Positions 8,818 through 17,493 of a DNA stretch of 64,000 bases are shown here, piece after piece; position 1 is the first letter of the stretch; every line of letters begins with the position of its first letter. The DNA comes from Micromonospora sp. WMMD1102. Lineage in GTDB: Bacteria; Actinomycetota; Actinomycetes; Mycobacteriales; Micromonosporaceae. The stretch covers positions 3,286,001 through 3,350,000 of the forward strand of contig NZ_JARUBN010000001.1 in NCBI RefSeq assembly GCF_029626265.1, read 5' to 3'. Both the position numbers and the translations under genes were made by a program. The notes under the pieces are model-generated. The model was not told the DNA's origin. It worked only from the letters and a program-made list of their open reading frames with translations, and made no database searches.

Positions 8818-10158
8818 TCAACCGGCCAGCAGGTGCCGGTGCAGCAACCCGCCGGCGGCACCCGGATGCGCCGCCGCCAACAGCCCCGCCGCCGCCAGCA
8901 CGTATGTGACGTCGACCACCGTACGGGCCGACCGGGGCAGCGCCCAGCCGCCCGGATAGTCGGTCAACAACCCGTCCAGCAGCCCGGCCGCGCCCGACCC
9001 GGCATGCCGGAACACCCCGCCGGAACCGACGAGCAGCCGCACCTCACGCAGGTCCCGCCCCGGCTGCCCGGCCGCACCACCACCCCGGGCGTGCCGGCGC
9101 ACCGCCAGCACGGCCGCCAGCGCCGCGATCCGCCGCTCCGCCACCCGCTCCGGTCCCCCACCCACCAGCCGACCCGGATCGGCCGCCAGCGTGCCCGCCA
9201 CCGCCGCCAACGGCTCCTCCTCGCCCGGCGACAGCAGCCGCTCCGCCGCCGCGGCCCGGACCACCCCGGGCGCGCTCCACCGCACCCCCAGATCACCCTC
9301 CACGGTCCGGGCCCGCCACAGCGTCCCGGCCGCCGGCCGCCCCGGACCCGAATCCCGCTCGTCCGGCACCAGCACCGAGTACACGTCCGTGGTCGCACCG
9401 CCGACGTCGACGACCAGCAGGTCACCGCCGAGCCGGTCGGCCAGCACCTCCACCCCGGTCAACACCGCGTCCGGGGTGGCCGCCCGGACCAGCCCGGCGA
9501 ACCGGTTCCCCCGGGACAGCCGCTTGCCGCCGATGACGTGCCGCAGGAACACCTCCCGAATCGCCGCCCGGGCCGGCTGCGGCGCCAGTACGCCGATCGA
9601 CGGCAGCACGTTGCCGGCCACTGTCACCGGCACACCCCGCCCGGCCAGCAGCTCACCGACCGCCGGGGCGGCGACCGCGTTCCCGGCCACCACCACCGGC
9701 ACCCTGAAACGGGCCCGGGCCAGCCGGCCCGCGTTCGCGGTCAGCACCTCGGCGTCGCCGCCGTCGGTCCCGCCGACCAGCAGCACCACGTCCGGCCGGG
9801 CCGCCCGCAGCGCCGTCAACCCGGCCCCGTCGAGCCGACCCGCACCGACGTGCACCACCCGCGCCCCGGCCGACAACCCGACCTGGTGCCCGGCCCGCGC
9901 CGTGACCAGCTCCTCGTAGCCGAGCACCGCCAGCCGCAGCCCACCCCCGGCCGACGAGCAGACGTACCACGGCGCGGCGGCGGCACCGGGAAGCCCGGCG
10001 GTCGCCCGCGCCACCGCCGCGTCCAGGCCGTGCAGCACGTCGGTGCCGACCGTGGTCCGACCGGAGGCCGAGCCCAGCAGCGTGCCGTCGGCCAGGTCCA
10101 GCACCGCCACCTTCGTCCAGGTGGAGCCGACGTCCGCGCAGACCGCGTACGAGACCAC
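8818..10158 (-). CDS. MutL/GlmL-family ATPase, likely chaperone/reactivase of the B12-dependent lysine 5,6-aminomutase
   Basis: Protein of 446 residues. I chose the GTG at 10158, just after the kal stop; the reading frame extends further upstream but into kal. It has an actin-like ATPase fold (ASKHA): phosphate-1 loop CADVGSTWTKVAVLDL, a second loop VVDVGGATTDVYSV, and LLVGSGGVFRHAGSGA near the C-terminus. The family is named after MutL/GlmL found beside clostridial glutamate mutase; the name does not mean mismatch repair. Related genes accompany adenosylcobalamin aminomutases, and release or exchange of inactivated cofactor is the usual proposal. It is the last gene of the kdd-kal operon, which supports action on KamD/KamE. 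Confidence 0.85.
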   Translation of the reverse strand: MVSYAVCADVGSTWTKVAVLDLADGTLLGSASGRTTVGTDVLHGLDAAVARATAGLPGAAAAPWYVCSSAGGGLRLAVLGYEELVTARAGHQVGLSAGARVVHVGAGRLDGAGLTALRAARPDVVLLVGGTDGGDAEVLTANAGRLARARFRVPVVVAGNAVAAPAVGELLAGRGVPVTVAGNVLPSIGVLAPQPARAAIREVFLRHVIGGKRLSRGNRFAGLVRAATPDAVLTGVEVLADRLGGDLLVVDVGGATTDVYSVLVPDERDSGPGRPAAGTLWRARTVEGDLGVRWSAPGVVRAAAAERLLSPGEEEPLAAVAGTLAADPGRLVGGGPERVAERRIAALAAVLAVRRHARGGGAAGQPGRDLREVRLLVGSGGVFRHAGSGAAGLLDGLLTDYPGGWALPRSARTVVDVTYVLAAAGLLAAAHPGAAGGLLHRHLLAG

Positions 10159-10160
10159 CG

Positions 10161-10595
10161 CTACCGGGGCCCGCCCTCGACCGGCGCGCCGGCCGGCGGA
10201 ACCACCACCGTCCCGACGGCGGTCACCGCCACCACCGGCGGATCGAGCACCTCGGCCGCCGACCCGCCCCGGTCCGGCCGCCCCCGGCACACCACCCGGC
10301 ACTCCAGCTCCAACGTGCGGCTGCGGCTACCGACCCGGACCACCGTCGCCGCCACCTCCAGCACGTCACCGGCCCGGATCGGCGCGGCGAACCGCACGTC
10401 CGCGTACCCGGCGAACAACCCCTCGTCACCGTCGGTCCGGATACACACCTCGGTCGCCACGTCACCGAACAACCCCAGCGCGTACGCCCCGTCGACCAGG
10501 TTCCCGGCATAGTGCGCGTGCGAGTACGGCACGTACCGCCGGTGCAGCACCGTCAGCCCCAACCGCGGATCCGGAACCCCGTCCACCCCGGTCAT
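10161..10595 (-). CDS. kal: 3-aminobutyryl-CoA ammonia lyase (hotdog fold)
   Basis: Protein of 144 residues, single hotdog fold, close to the length of known Kal. Kal removes ammonia from L-3-aminobutyryl-CoA to give crotonyl-CoA, the last specific step of the aminomutase route of lysine degradation. The N-terminal part YVPYSHAHYAGNLVDGAYALGLFGD is the conserved signature of this family; the C-terminal strand region VLEVAATVVRVGSRSRTLE is typical hotdog. The ATG overlaps the kamE stop (ATGA), so translation is coupled. The C-terminal Pro/Gly extension is probably disordered. The assignment rests on both sequence and operon. Confidence 0.85.
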   Translation of the reverse strand: MTGVDGVPDPRLGLTVLHRRYVPYSHAHYAGNLVDGAYALGLFGDVATEVCIRTDGDEGLFAGYADVRFAAPIRAGDVLEVAATVVRVGSRSRTLELECRVVCRGRPDRGGSAAEVLDPPVVAVTAVGTVVVPPAGAPVEGGPR

Positions 10596-11461
10596 CCGGC
10601 CACCCCTTCCGTCTCCCGGCCCACCGACCGGTCCCGACCACCGGCCGGCACCCCGGACGCCCGCCGATCCTCGGCGGCGCCCACCAGCCGGTGCACCAGA
10701 TAGCTGGCCACCTCACCCGGCGTGGTGCCCCGGCCGAAGATCCGGTCCACCCCCAGCTCACCGGCCATCAACTCGTCGAACCGCGGGCCCCCGACCACCA
10801 GCAGCGGCCGCCGGCCCGCCGGCATCGCCTCCCGGAACGCCGCCGACATCTCCCGGGTGTTGTGCAGGTGCGCGTCCCGCTGCGTCACCACCTGCGACAC
10901 CAGCACCGCGTCCGCCCGCTCCGCCCGGGCCGCCGCCACCAGCTCCGGCACACTCACCTGGGCACCGAGATTCGTCACCCGCAGCTCCCGGTAGTACTCC
11001 AGGCCCTTCTCCCCGGCGATCCCCTTCACGTTCAGGATCGCGTCGATCCCCACGGTGTGCGCGTCGGTGCCGATGCACGCCCCGACCACCGACAACTTGC
11101 GGCGCAGCCGCCGCCGGACCAGCGCGTTCACCTCCTTCGCCGACAACAGCGGATAGTCCCGCTCCACCACCCGCACCGCCGCCAGGTCCACCAGATGGTT
11201 CACCCGGCCGTAGACGACGAAGAAGGTGAAGCCGTCCCCCATCTGCCGGGCGTGCACCAGCATCGCCGGCTCCAGCCCCATCTTCGCCGCCAGTTGCAGC
11301 GCCGCGCCCTCGGCCCGCTTGTCGTGCGGCACCGGCAGGGTGAACGACACCTGCACCATCCCGTCCCCGGTCGCGTCCCCGTACGGCCGCACCACCGGAC
11401 CGCCGGCACCCCGCCGCGCGCCGTCGGACGGCACCTCGGCACCGGACCCGCCCGCGCTCAC
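10592..11461 (-). CDS. kamE: Lysine 5,6-aminomutase beta subunit (cobalamin- and PLP-binding)
   Basis: Protein of 289 residues beginning at the GTG at 11461, which overlaps the kamD stop by 4 nt. The adenosylcobalamin-binding (Rossmann) domain carries the base-off motif D-x-H-x-x-G as TDAHTVG, about residue 140, and a following LVVGGPRFD segment. The Lys in LNVKGIAGEKGLEYY sits where the Clostridium enzyme forms the internal aldimine with PLP (Lys144). Together with KamD it moves the terminal amino group of beta-lysine to give 3,5-diaminohexanoate. The first 40 residues are low-complexity; the family core starts at MVQVSFTLPVPHDKR. Confidence 0.93.
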   Translation of the reverse strand: MSAGGSGAEVPSDGARRGAGGPVVRPYGDATGDGMVQVSFTLPVPHDKRAEGAALQLAAKMGLEPAMLVHARQMGDGFTFFVVYGRVNHLVDLAAVRVVERDYPLLSAKEVNALVRRRLRRKLSVVGACIGTDAHTVGIDAILNVKGIAGEKGLEYYRELRVTNLGAQVSVPELVAAARAERADAVLVSQVVTQRDAHLHNTREMSAAFREAMPAGRRPLLVVGGPRFDELMAGELGVDRIFGRGTTPGEVASYLVHRLVGAAEDRRASGVPAGGRDRSVGRETEGVAG

Positions 11462-13110
11462 GATCCCGCCTCCAGCAACTCCGTCGCCGGGTTGTAGTAG
11501 TCGTCGGCGTGCGCCGCCACCCCGGAAAGGCCCCGCCCCCGGTCCGCCGGCCGCTTCGTGATCCCGAACGTGCCGTCCGCGATCGCCGGCAACAGCCCAC
11601 CGTCGACGATCCGCTCCAACAACGTCACCGCCTCGCCGAGCACCGTCGCCGCCCGCCGCTGGATGAACCCGCCCGGCGCCGGCACGAAGTCCTCGTGCAG
11701 CCCGCCGGCCGCCCCCAGCACGTACCGGACGTTCTGCAGGGCGATGTCCCGGTCCGACAACCACGGCGTCACCACCGCCTCGGTCATCATCCCGACCAGC
11801 AGGATGCCCTGCCCGGTCATCGCACCCACCAGGTTGAAGAAGCCGTCCAGCAGGTTCCCCCGGAACACGTCCCCGGTCATGTGCCGGGTCGGCGGCATCC
11901 ACTTCAACGGCGCGTCCGGGAACAGCTCCCGGGCCAGCAGCGCGTGCGCCAGCTCCAGCCGGAACGACTCCGGCAGGTCCGGGTCGATCTCGAACGCGTG
12001 CCCCAGCCCCAACTGCGCGTCCGGCAACCCCGCCTCGTGCGCGAAGTACTCGTTGAGCAGCTGCGACACCGTCACCGTGTGCGCCTCGTCGACCGCGTCC
12101 GCCGTGGTCAGGTAGTTGTCCTCACCGGTGTTGATGACGATCCCCGCCCGGGCGTGCACCTGCCGGGAGAACCGCTGGTCCACGAAGGTCCGCACCGGGT
12201 TGATGTCCCGGAACAGGATCCCGTACATCGAGTCGTTGAGCATCATGTCCAGCCGCTCCAGGCCGGCCAGCACCGCCATCTCCGGCATGCACAACCCGGA
12301 GGCGTAGTTGGTCAACCGGACGTACCGGCCCAACTCCCTGGAGGACTCGTCCAGGGCCGCCCGCATCAGCCGGAAGTTCTGCTGCGTCGCGTACGTCCCC
12401 GCGAAACCCTCCCGGGTCGCCCCCTCCGGCACGTAGTCCAGCAGGGACTGCCCCGTCGACCGGATCACCGCGATCACGTCCGCCCCGGCCCGCGCCGCCG
12501 CCTGCGCCTGCGGGATGTCCTCGTAGATGTCCCCGGTCGCCACGATCAGATAGATCCACGGCCGCTGGGCCGGATCGCCGTGCCGGCGTACCATCCGGTC
12601 CCGTTCCACCCGACGGCGGTCGATCCGGCCCAGACCCGCGCCGACCGCCCGGCGCGCCGCCGCCCGGGCCGACCGGGCCCGCCGGCCCGCCGGCACCTCG
12701 AACCGGACCGACCCGGCCGCCGCCTTCTGGGCCAGCAACGTCAGCGCCGCACCGACGTCCGCAGTGGCCGGCGCCGAACCGAGCTCCCGCAGCAGCGCGT
12801 CGAAGACCGGCACCGCCACCCCGTGCCGCAGCCCGACGTCCACCACCACCGCGTCGAGCAGCCGGTTCACCCACGGAATCCCGTCCGGGTCCGCACCGGT
12901 CACCCCGGCCAGCCGCAGCACCGCCCGCTCCACCGACACCGTCGTGTGGCACCGGGCCAACTCCACCACCGGCTGCCCGGCCCGGCGGGCCAGCTCCCGC
13001 GCCCGGGCCACCAACACCGGATCCAGCGCCAGCTTGCCGACCGGATCCGGCACCGACCCGGCAACCCGAACCGGCACCCGCGTGCCCGCCGCCGCGCTAA
13101 CCGACGCCAT
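11458..13110 (-). CDS. kamD: Lysine 5,6-aminomutase alpha subunit
   Basis: Protein of 550 residues, near the normal size of about 515-520 plus an N-terminal extension. It forms the PLP-contacting TIM barrel of the adenosylcobalamin-dependent aminomutase. Family segments include IVATGDIYEDIPQAQAAARA, RSTGQSLLDYVPEGAT, LTNYASGLCMPEMAVL, MLNDSMYGILFRDIN, and APLKWMPPTRHMTGDVF. The substrate is L-beta-lysine (and D-lysine in clostridia). It sits third in the kdd operon and is translationally coupled to kamE. No residues look missing by eye. Confidence 0.95.
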   Translation of the reverse strand: MASVSAAAGTRVPVRVAGSVPDPVGKLALDPVLVARARELARRAGQPVVELARCHTTVSVERAVLRLAGVTGADPDGIPWVNRLLDAVVVDVGLRHGVAVPVFDALLRELGSAPATADVGAALTLLAQKAAAGSVRFEVPAGRRARSARAAARRAVGAGLGRIDRRRVERDRMVRRHGDPAQRPWIYLIVATGDIYEDIPQAQAAARAGADVIAVIRSTGQSLLDYVPEGATREGFAGTYATQQNFRLMRAALDESSRELGRYVRLTNYASGLCMPEMAVLAGLERLDMMLNDSMYGILFRDINPVRTFVDQRFSRQVHARAGIVINTGEDNYLTTADAVDEAHTVTVSQLLNEYFAHEAGLPDAQLGLGHAFEIDPDLPESFRLELAHALLARELFPDAPLKWMPPTRHMTGDVFRGNLLDGFFNLVGAMTGQGILLVGMMTEAVVTPWLSDRDIALQNVRYVLGAAGGLHEDFVPAPGGFIQRRAATVLGEAVTLLERIVDGGLLPAIADGTFGITKRPADRGRGLSGVAAHADDYYNPATELLEAGS

Positions 13111-13131
13111 CGACCAACCCCCAGTGTCGCG

Positions 13132-14751
13132 TCACGACGCGTCCTCCTCGCCGTAGATGACCGAGCCGCGCAGCACCGTCCGGCGACACGTCGGCAGCGG
13201 CGTCGGATCCTCCGGGCCGCGCTCCTCCGGGCTCGCCGACACCAGCACCGGCAGCCCGCCGTCCACCCCGGCCGGCGTCGACCAGACCGCGAACGTCGCC
13301 GCCGCGCCCGGCACCAGCGACCCCTCGGTCAGCCGGGGATCCCGGCCCGCCGCATCCCCCGGCACCGCCAGCCAGCCGCCCCGGGTGTGCGCCGCGAACG
13401 CCGCCCGGGCGCCCATCCGCTGCGCCGGGTTGAAATGCGCCATCGCCGCCCGCACCGAACCCCACGGGTCCAACGGCGTCACCGGCGAATCCGAACCGAA
13501 CGCCAGCGTCACCCCGACCCCGTGCATCGCACCCATCGGATTCGACTCCAGCGACCGCCGCACCCCCAGCCGGGACGCGTACATCTGCCGCTCGCCACCC
13601 CACAACCGGTCGAACGCCGGCTGCATGCTCGCCACGATCCCGTACTCGACGAAACCGGCGATCATCCGCTTGTCGACGATCTCGGCATGCTCGACCCGGT
13701 GCCGGGCCGCCCGCAACCGCTCCACCCCGAGCACCCGCGCCGCAGCCGCGAACCCGGCCAGCACCGTGTCGACCGCCGCGTCCCCGATCGCGTGGAACCC
13801 GCCCTGCATCCCGTGCCCGGCACAGTCCAGCAGATGATCCCGCACCTGCTCCGAGGTCAGGTAGCCGTGCCCGCACGCCCCCGGCGCACCGTCTTCGTAC
13901 GGCACCGACAGGAACGCCGTACGCGCACCCAGCGCCCCGTCCGCGAACAGGTCGCCACCCGCGCCGACCGCACCCAGCTCCCGGGCCCGGGCCGCGCCCA
14001 TCAGCTCACCCCAGTAGCCGTACACCTCCGGGCCGTCCACACCGGACAACCCCAGTACGGCCATGAAATCCGCCTCGCCGGAGATCTCCGGACCACCGCA
14101 CTCGTGCACCGCCGCGATCCCCAGCGACGCCGCCCGGCGCAACGCCACCCGCTGCGCCGCCCGCCGCTGCGCACCGGTCACCGACCCGAGCGCCAACTCC
14201 CGCACCACGTGGTGGGCCTCCCGGCGCAGCCACCCCGAGGCGTCGAAGCCCGGCACCCCGGGAACCCGCGGCACCGCCGCCAGCAGCGCCGACGAACAGA
14301 GCGCCGAGTGGATCGACGCCTGGGACAGGTACACCCGCCGGCCGCCGGCCGCCCGGTCCAGCTCCGCCGCCTCCGGCACCCGCCGGTCCGGCCAGGCCGA
14401 CTCGTCCCAGCCGTGCCCGAGCACCACCGCGTCGACCGGCAACCCGGCCGCGAACCCGGCGACCGCCGCGCAGACGTCCGCCGCCGAACGCGCCCCGGAC
14501 AGGTCCAGCCCGGACAGCGCCAGCCCGGTGTCGGTGGCGTGCACGTGCGCGTCCACGAACGCCGGGGTCACCAGCGCGCCGTCGAGGTCCAGCACCCGGT
14601 CGGCGGCCGGGGCGTCGGCGTCCGCGCCGAGCCAGTCGATCCGGCCGTCCCGGACCAGCAGCGCGGTGGCCTGCGGATCCGCCGGGGAGTACAACCGGCC
14701 GCCACGGTAGAGCGTCGAGGGATTCGGCACCGCAGTCGAGGGGTTCGTCAT
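13132..14751 (-). CDS. YtcJ-like metal-dependent amidohydrolase embedded in the lysine operon
   Basis: Protein of 539 residues of the YtcJ branch of the amidohydrolase superfamily. The metal-binding HxH is in VDAHVHATD. Later ligands appear as AIGDAAVD (His before AIGD), HRVEHAEIVD, and the conserved Asp in FGSDSPVTPLDPW. YtcJ proteins hydrolyse N-acyl bonds or related amides, and the substrate here is not predictable. The gene lies 4 bp after kdd and 21 bp before kamD, so it is very likely co-expressed with the aminomutase pathway. It is not part of the described clostridial or fusobacterial kam clusters. Confidence 0.88.
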   Translation of the reverse strand: MTNPSTAVPNPSTLYRGGRLYSPADPQATALLVRDGRIDWLGADADAPAADRVLDLDGALVTPAFVDAHVHATDTGLALSGLDLSGARSAADVCAAVAGFAAGLPVDAVVLGHGWDESAWPDRRVPEAAELDRAAGGRRVYLSQASIHSALCSSALLAAVPRVPGVPGFDASGWLRREAHHVVRELALGSVTGAQRRAAQRVALRRAASLGIAAVHECGGPEISGEADFMAVLGLSGVDGPEVYGYWGELMGAARARELGAVGAGGDLFADGALGARTAFLSVPYEDGAPGACGHGYLTSEQVRDHLLDCAGHGMQGGFHAIGDAAVDTVLAGFAAAARVLGVERLRAARHRVEHAEIVDKRMIAGFVEYGIVASMQPAFDRLWGGERQMYASRLGVRRSLESNPMGAMHGVGVTLAFGSDSPVTPLDPWGSVRAAMAHFNPAQRMGARAAFAAHTRGGWLAVPGDAAGRDPRLTEGSLVPGAAATFAVWSTPAGVDGGLPVLVSASPEERGPEDPTPLPTCRRTVLRGSVIYGEEDAS

Positions 14752-14755
14752 GGCA

Positions 14756-15817
14756 TCAGTCTGCCGCCAGCCGGTCGGCGAACAGCGCCCGCACGCCCGG
14801 CACCGTACGCAGCAACGACAGCGCGTAGTCGGCGTGCCCCGGCAGGTAACCGTTGCCGATCAGCATCGTCACGTCCGCGGCCAACCCCTCGGCACCGAGC
14901 GCCGCCGCGGCGAAACTCGTCGCCATCGAGAAGAAGACCACCGTCCCGCCGTCGGCGGTGGCCAGGATCGCCCCGTGCTCGCAGCCGGGCACGTCCACGC
15001 AGACCACAGTCACGTCCGCCGGAGCACCCAGCGCACCCGTCACCGCCGCCGCCAGCGCCACCGGGTCCCGGGCGTCGGCGAGGACCACCTCGTCGGCCAG
15101 GCCGGCGGCGACCAGCCGGTCCCGCTCGACCGGCACCGGCACCACCCCGACCGTCCGGGCGGCCCCCGCCTGCCGGGCGGCGGCCAGGGCCAGCGAGCCG
15201 CTCTTGCCGGCCCCGCCGAGCACCGCCACCCGGGGCGCCGGATATCCGCGCACCGTGCGGGCGGTCAGCGCCGGCGCGCCGCAGACGTCGAAGACCGAAA
15301 GGCTCAACCGGGGGTCGAGGTCGTCCGGGAGTACCGCCACGATCGAACGGGCGAACAGGATCGCGTGCCCGGCGCACGGCACCTGCTCGGAGCGGCCGTC
15401 CCAGCCGGCCAGCTCGTCGGTGACCGCCAGCGGGGTCAGGGTGAGCGAGACAAGCGTCGCGACCCGGTCACCGGGCCTCACCAGCAGCGGCGACTCCGGC
15501 CCCACCTCGGCGACCGTGCCGACCAGCATGCCGCCGGAACCGGTGACCGGATTGTGCATCTTGCCGCGCTCGCGGATGATGCCCAGCACCTCGGCCCGGA
15601 CCGCCGCGCCGTCCCCGCCGTGCTTCTCCGACAACTGCCGGAAGCTCGCCGCGTCCAGGTTCAGCCGCTCGATCCGGATCCGCACCTCGTCGGCGCCGAT
15701 CTCGCCCCCGGCGTCCAGCCGGTACGCCGCCTGGGGCAGCACCCCGGCCGGCTCCCGGACCCGGTGCAGCCCGACCGCCGAGGTCGCCGCCGCCGCGTTC
15801 TCCCGGGTTCTCCGCAC
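14756..15817 (-). CDS. kdd: L-erythro-3,5-diaminohexanoate dehydrogenase
   Basis: Protein of 353 residues from a GTG at 15817 preceded by a strong GGGGGAGG site; an upstream start at 15889 would add a Gly/Arg-rich stretch and is unlikely. Kdd oxidatively deaminates 3,5-diaminohexanoate to 5-amino-3-oxohexanoate with NAD. It has a GroES-like N-terminal domain (VTGSGGMLVGTVAEVGP) and a Rossmann domain with VAVLGGAGKSGSLALAAARQAG. Kdd-specific segments are RIRIERLNLDAASFRQL and GKMHNPVTGSGGM. It is the first gene of the leftward operon and diverges from kamA. Confidence 0.92.
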   Translation of the reverse strand: MRRTRENAAAATSAVGLHRVREPAGVLPQAAYRLDAGGEIGADEVRIRIERLNLDAASFRQLSEKHGGDGAAVRAEVLGIIRERGKMHNPVTGSGGMLVGTVAEVGPESPLLVRPGDRVATLVSLTLTPLAVTDELAGWDGRSEQVPCAGHAILFARSIVAVLPDDLDPRLSLSVFDVCGAPALTARTVRGYPAPRVAVLGGAGKSGSLALAAARQAGAARTVGVVPVPVERDRLVAAGLADEVVLADARDPVALAAAVTGALGAPADVTVVCVDVPGCEHGAILATADGGTVVFFSMATSFAAAALGAEGLAADVTMLIGNGYLPGHADYALSLLRTVPGVRALFADRLAAD

Positions 15818-15933
15818 CCCGCCTCCCCCCGACGCCCCGCCCGTCCCGCCCGATCTTCTTCGGGCGGGGCATCCCGTGCGGCGGGGCATCAGCCCTTCAG
15901 ACCCACCGGTGACGGGAAAACTTACGGCAGGAT

Positions 15934-15951
15934 ATTTCCTCGACGGGAAAT
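15934..15951. promoter_or_regulatory. Palindromic candidate operator in the kdd-kamA divergent promoter
   Basis: ATTTCC-tcgacg-GGAAAT is a perfect 6-bp inverted repeat with a 6-nt spacer in the 219-bp gap between the two divergent genes. It is distinctly AT-rich against the surroundings. A half-site-like GACGGGAAA occurs both at 15911-15919 and inside the palindrome. Placement favours joint control of kamA and the kdd operon by one regulator. Which protein binds is unknown; the Lrp/AsnC gene at 19996-20520 is one candidate. Confidence 0.45.
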
Positions 15952-16036
15952 CTTCCAGTAGCGTTCGAGGTCAAGGTCAGATCGAGGCCCCACCGGCCTC
16001 CGAACGACCGGTACCCGAAAGACTGGAGGAGGCGCC

Positions 16037-17473
16037 GTGACCCAGGTCGAACCGGCAACCGCCGTGCTCGCCCCCCGCGACCCCGCCGGACCGGCGCACC
16101 CGGACCCGACCGAGCGGCCCGGCACCGGCCAGCCGTACGAATACCGCCGCCGCGCCCTGGTCGAGCCCGACTGGACCCGCTTCCCCGGCTGGCGGCACGT
16201 AACCCGCGAACAGTGGGAGTCCGCGCAGTGGCAGCGGGCCAACTGCGTCAAGAACGTCAAACAGCTCCGTGCCGTCCTCGGCGACGGCGTCGACGACGAC
16301 TGCTACGCCGACCTCGGCACCGACCAGGCCACCCAGGCCACCATGTCGATGCTGGTCCCGCCACAGATGCTCAACACGATGATGCCGGACGGCCCGGTCG
16401 GCACCGACGCCTTCCGGGCCGACCCGATCCGCCGGTACATGCTGCCGCTCGCCGGCGACCGGCGCACCGACTGGCCCTCCCACCCGTACGCCACCCGCGA
16501 CTCGCTGCATGAACACGACATGTGGGTCGCCGAGGGGCTCACCCACCGCTACCCCACCAAAGTGCTCGCCGAACTGCTCTCCACCTGCCCCCAGTACTGC
16601 GGGCACTGCACCCGGATGGATCTGGTCGGCAACTCCACCCCGACCGTGCACAAGCTCCGGCTCAGCCTCAAGCCCGTCGACAGGTACGACGCGCACATCG
16701 ACTACCTGCGCGCCCACCCCGGCGTACGGGACGTGGTCGTCTCCGGCGGCGACGTGGCCAACGTGCCGTGGCGGAACCTGGAGTCGTACCTGATGCGGCT
16801 GCTCCAGATCGAGACGATCCGGGACATCCGGCTGGCCACCAAGGCGCTTGCCGGACTACCCCAGCACTGGCTCCAGCCCGAGGTGGTGGAGGGACTCGAA
16901 CGGGTCGCCCGGACCGCCGCCCGGCGCGGCGTCAACCTCGCCATCCACACCCACGTCAACCACGTCCAGTCGCTCACCCCACTGGTCGCCCGCGCCGCGC
17001 AGACCGCCCTGGAGGTCGGCGTCCGAGACGTCCGGAACCAGGGTGTGCTGATGCGCGGCGTCAACGCGACCGCCGCCGACCTGCTCGACCTCTGCTTCGC
17101 ACTCCAGGGGGAGGCGGGAATCCTGCCGTACTACTTCTACATGTGCGACATGATCCCGAACGCGGAGCACTGGCGGGTGCCGGTCTGGCACGCCCAGCGG
17201 CTCCAGCACGACATGATGGGCTACCTGCCCGGCTACGCCACCCCGCGGATCGTCTGTGACGTGCCGTTCGTCGGCAAGCGCTGGGTGCACATGGTCACCG
17301 AGTACGACCGGGAACGCGGCATCTCGTACTGGACCAAGAACTACCGTACGTCGATCGAGTCCGACGACCTCGCCGCGCTCGACCGGCGGTACGCCTACTA
17401 CGACCCGATCGACAGTCTGCCCGAGGCCGGCCGGGCCTGGTGGGCCCGGCACGGCGCTCAGACGGATCACTGA
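16037..17473 (+). CDS. kamA: Lysine 2,3-aminomutase (radical SAM, PLP)
   Basis: Protein of 478 residues from a GTG at 16037 with a good GGAGGAGG site. It converts L-lysine to L-beta-lysine, the entry step of the pathway encoded on the opposite strand. The radical-SAM cluster motif CxxxCxxC is CPQYCGHC, preceded by GLTHRYPTKVLAELLST. Other family parts are VSGGDVANVP, ATKALAGLPQHW, and NLAIHTHVNHV. The C-terminal third has GILPYYFYMCDMIPNAEHWR. Some relatives are glutamate or arginine 2,3-aminomutases or serve antibiotic biosynthesis, but adjacency to kamD, kamE, kdd and kal favours lysine. Confidence 0.92.
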   Translation: MTQVEPATAVLAPRDPAGPAHPDPTERPGTGQPYEYRRRALVEPDWTRFPGWRHVTREQWESAQWQRANCVKNVKQLRAVLGDGVDDDCYADLGTDQATQATMSMLVPPQMLNTMMPDGPVGTDAFRADPIRRYMLPLAGDRRTDWPSHPYATRDSLHEHDMWVAEGLTHRYPTKVLAELLSTCPQYCGHCTRMDLVGNSTPTVHKLRLSLKPVDRYDAHIDYLRAHPGVRDVVVSGGDVANVPWRNLESYLMRLLQIETIRDIRLATKALAGLPQHWLQPEVVEGLERVARTAARRGVNLAIHTHVNHVQSLTPLVARAAQTALEVGVRDVRNQGVLMRGVNATAADLLDLCFALQGEAGILPYYFYMCDMIPNAEHWRVPVWHAQRLQHDMMGYLPGYATPRIVCDVPFVGKRWVHMVTEYDRERGISYWTKNYRTSIESDDLAALDRRYAYYDPIDSLPEAGRAWWARHGAQTDH

Positions 17474-17493
17474 GGACGGGTCGACGGACGACC

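Noticed and set aside
8818-10158. DNA mismatch-repair MutL
   Set aside because: The name is shared with the glutamate-mutase-associated MutL/GlmL family. The fold is actin-like ASKHA, not GHKL, and there is no repair context.
11509-15423. Open plus-strand frame of 1304 codons across the kam operon
   Set aside because: It is antisense to five well-supported genes, with Arg/His/Pro/Gln-rich nonsense composition.
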